NCBI GenBank assembly: GCA_007116425.1
Contig: SKIL01000128.1
Span: 1-7,687 of the forward strand
Direction: 5' to 3'
DNA length: 7,687 nt
Source of the DNA: Bacteriovoracaceae bacterium
Lineage (GTDB): Bacteria > Bdellovibrionota > Bacteriovoracia > Bacteriovoracales > Bacteriovoracaceae
Notes under the pieces: model-generated
Database searches by the model: none
What the model was told of the DNA's origin: nothing
The model's input: only the letters and a program-made list of their open reading frames with translations
Translations under genes and position numbers: made by a program
In this document: piece by piece, positions 6,056 to 7,687 of the stretch
Layout of the letters: every line of letters begins with the position of its first letter
Numbering within the stretch: position 1 is the first letter of the stretch

Positions 6056-7219
6056 TTAGCGAATTTTTTCAACAATTAGTGCTAAGGCCTCCCCACCACC
6101 GATGCAAACGGAGGCCATACCATAACGGGAGTTCTTCCTTTCAAGGGCATTCATCAAAGTCACAATAATACGTGCTCCAGAACAACCAATAGGGTGTCCT
6201 AGGCTAATTGCGCCACCGTATATATTCACCTTGGAATAATCGAGTTCTAGATCTTGCACTGTGGCCATCGTTACGGCCGCAAAAGCTTCGTTAATTTCAT
6301 AAAGATCAATATCATTCCAAGAAAGTCCACTTTTATCTAATGACTTCTTCATCGCCTCAACTGGAGCAGTTGTAAACCATGTTGGATTTTGAGCATGTGA
6401 AGCATATGAGACAATTCTAAAATTTGCCTGATCTTTATACTCTTCACCACCTAGAACGAGTGCGGCCGCTCCATCGTTAATTGTCGAGGCATTCGCAGCG
6501 GTAATTGCGCCATTCTTATCAAATGCAGGACGTAACTGAGGAATTTTATCAAACTTTGCCTTCATCGGTCCGTCATCAGAATCGACCACAATGTCGCCTT
6601 TCCGACTTGGTACACTTACAGGTTCAATCTCAGATTTAAACACTCCATCTTCAATCGCTTTTTGTGCACGCTTAAATGATTCAATCGCAAATGCGTCCAT
6701 CGCCTCTCTACTAAGTTTATACTTTGAAACACACTCTTCTGCGCAGTTCCCCATTGCACGATCGGAGTAAACGTCCCATAGTCCATCCCACTGCATCGAA
6801 TCCTTCATTTGGGTAGCACCAAATTTAAACCCAGAACGAGAACCAGGGAGAAGATGAGGGGCCAAAGACATATTTTCCATTCCACCTGCAACGGCCAACT
6901 TGTTGTCACCAGAGCTTATTGATTGGGCCGCTTGGATAACTGTTTTCATTCCAGAGCCGCAAACCTTATTCACAGTTGTACAAGGAACAGATTCAGGCAA
7001 TTCTGCAAAAAGAGCGGCCTGTCTTGCTGGCGCTTGCCCAACACCAGCAGAAATCACATTCCCCATAAATACTTCATCAATTTTATCAGCGGAAACACCG
7101 GCACGCTTTAAGGCACCGCGAATCGCCACAGAGCCCAAACGAGGGGCCGGAACACTTGAGAGAGGGCCAAGAAAAGTTCCACTTGGAGTCCTAGCTCCAC
7201 CTAAAATATAAACACTCAT
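6056..7219 (-). CDS. Acetyl-CoA acetyltransferase (biosynthetic-type thiolase)
   Basis: Catalyses the reversible condensation of two acetyl-CoA to acetoacetyl-CoA (EC 2.3.1.9), feeding polyhydroxybutyrate, mevalonate or ketone-body pathways, or degrading acetoacetyl-CoA. It has 387 residues, close to the family's usual 390. All catalytic elements are present: nucleophile Cys87 in NKVCGSGMK, NEAF at 310-313, His342 in GHPIGCSGAR and Cys372 in CIGGG. The middle segment (DGLWDVY at 145-151, MGNCAE at 156-161, and TAANASTINDGAAALVL at 240-256) resembles acetoacetyl-CoA thiolases of the AtoB/PhaA/ACAT1 group more than FadA, though substrate length cannot be settled from sequence alone, so I give no symbol. 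The start ATG 7219 is preceded by AAGGA (7227-7231) seven bases away. It stands apart from the neighbouring genes, with candidate terminators on both sides, so it is probably transcribed alone. No FadB or PhaB partner is in the window. Confidence 0.96.
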   Translation of the reverse strand: MSVYILGGARTPSGTFLGPLSSVPAPRLGSVAIRGALKRAGVSADKIDEVFMGNVISAGVGQAPARQAALFAELPESVPCTTVNKVCGSGMKTVIQAAQSISSGDNKLAVAGGMENMSLAPHLLPGSRSGFKFGATQMKDSMQWDGLWDVYSDRAMGNCAEECVSKYKLSREAMDAFAIESFKRAQKAIEDGVFKSEIEPVSVPSRKGDIVVDSDDGPMKAKFDKIPQLRPAFDKNGAITAANASTINDGAAALVLGGEEYKDQANFRIVSYASHAQNPTWFTTAPVEAMKKSLDKSGLSWNDIDLYEINEAFAAVTMATVQDLELDYSKVNIYGGAISLGHPIGCSGARIIVTLMNALERKNSRYGMASVCIGGGEALALIVEKIR

Positions 7220-7254
7220 AATTTCATCCTTTTACAATAAATTAGAGATGGTTT

Positions 7255-7291
7255 AAAAAAATTAGGTGCATTTAACCATACTGGGCCCTAA
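7255..7291 (-). terminator. Candidate intrinsic terminator after the right-edge gene
   Basis: On the minus strand TTAGG (7291-7287) can pair with CCTAA (7266-7262), extended by two inner G-C pairs across a one-base bulge, and is followed at once by seven T residues (7261-7255). This is the right order for a Rho-independent terminator of the gene ending at 7318. The stem is short and the loop long (about 16 bases), so it may be weak. Confidence 0.4.
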
Positions 7292-7317
7292 GTGGGAAGA
7301 AGCCCTTTGTCACAACT

Positions 7318-7687
7318 CTATGCGCGCTGGGCCATTTGTAAATCGGCAGCAAAGCGAGTGCTTTCATATTGGTTACTCAAGTTTAACTCTATCGTTTGAG
7401 GAATAACTCCTCGCCAGTCACTCACAAGATCAAAGCTTTGGATGCTATAGTGATTCCACTTACCAGCAATATTTAGTGATATTTTTATACTCTTAAGTGA
7501 GTTCAGCCACTCCCTAGTAATATGGTGATCAGCTGGCCCATCAAAAACAAGAAATCGTTCATTCAATGCGCAGAGGTCCCACTCACAAAAACCACCAAAG
7601 CTCTCATCAAAATCAAAGTTTACCTTGAACTTAAGATGGTCGACTGGATAGAGCTTGGTTTTGAGAATTGAAGTCAATTTTTGATAA
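7318..7687 (-). CDS. Unrecognised small protein, 5' end uncertain and probably outside the window
   Basis: The frame ends at TAG 7318-7320 and stays open through the last complete codon at the right edge. The first possible start inside the window is TTG at 7677, giving 119 residues, but no Shine-Dalgarno is visible before it (the minus strand reads TTATCAAAAA) and codons upstream continue without a stop. The true start is therefore probably beyond the window. I do not recognise the family. The visible part looks strand-rich and soluble, with alternating hydrophobic stretches (around residues 15-22, 41-46, 63-70 and 93-100), no signal peptide, no transmembrane segment and several Trp (33, 57, 74, 88). 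PilZ binding motifs RxxxR and DxSxxG are absent, so I do not assign it there. It lies 98 bp upstream of the thiolase gene, with a candidate terminator between. Confidence 0.65.
   Translation of the reverse strand, partial: YQKLTSILKTKLYPVDHLKFKVNFDFDESFGGFCEWDLCALNERFLVFDGPADHHITREWLNSLKSIKISLNIAGKWNHYSIQSFDLVSDWRGVIPQTIELNLSNQYESTRFAADLQMAQRA

Noticed and set aside
6900..7211. Two overlapping plus-strand open frames (103 and 62 codons)
   Set aside because: They are antisense to the conserved N-terminal part of the thiolase; their openness follows from its codon use.
1..7687. Mobile element, phage, defence system, CRISPR or RNA gene
   Set aside because: No transposase or integrase motif, terminal repeats, direct-repeat array, tRNA cloverleaf or rRNA-like segment was seen on either strand.

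Overview
The window is AT-rich, densely coded bacterial DNA with no stretch over 300 bases lacking a gene, and no rRNA, tRNA, CRISPR array, transposase or attachment site that I can see. Several traits suggest a predatory or deltaproteobacteria-like lineage, most plausibly Bdellovibrionota (Bacteriovorax/Halobacteriovorax type): a Ser/Thr kinase with an HRDxSPxN catalytic loop, a GYF_2-PilZ protein, von Willebrand A-like and small lipoproteins, and a cyclic-nucleotide-binding protein with an unusual C-terminal half. This placement is inference from gene content, not a database match.

Left part (1-3203, all minus strand). Reading from 3203 downwards: a protein with two GYF_2 domains and a PilZ (c-di-GMP receptor) domain; an alpha/beta-hydrolase-fold protein whose catalytic positions look lost; a small lipoprotein; then, after 117 bp, a Ser/Thr protein kinase that runs off the left edge. 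The first two genes are 9 bp apart, with the second gene's ribosome site overlapping the first gene's stop codon. The third follows after 38 bp. A convincing promoter (TTGGCA, 16 bp, TACAAT) lies just before the first gene. The set reads as a signalling cluster: a c-di-GMP receptor, a probably non-catalytic binding protein, an envelope lipoprotein and a kinase.

Centre (3204-4903). A 185-bp divergent intergenic region holds that promoter, a 20-bp near-perfect palindrome, a perfect TATAAT facing right, and a possible 9-codon leader peptide with a good Shine-Dalgarno. The rightward gene encodes a 504-residue lipoprotein with a von Willebrand A-like metal-site motif and a repeated C-terminal motif.

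Right part (4904-7687, all minus strand). A CRP-like cyclic-nucleotide-binding protein with no recognisable CRP DNA-binding domain is convergent with the lipoprotein gene (10 bp between stop codons). Upstream of it is a complete, canonical acetyl-CoA acetyltransferase (thiolase), separated by an inverted repeat that may be a terminator. The last gene is an unrecognised small protein whose reading frame is open to the right edge; a candidate terminator separates it from the thiolase.

The thiolase is ordinary metabolism. The points worth a second look are the degenerate hydrolase in the PilZ/kinase cluster, the divergent control region with its palindrome and leader peptide, the cyclic-nucleotide protein's unknown C-terminal half, and a marked excess of the tetranucleotide GGCC. 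I see no clear evidence of a wholly new system.
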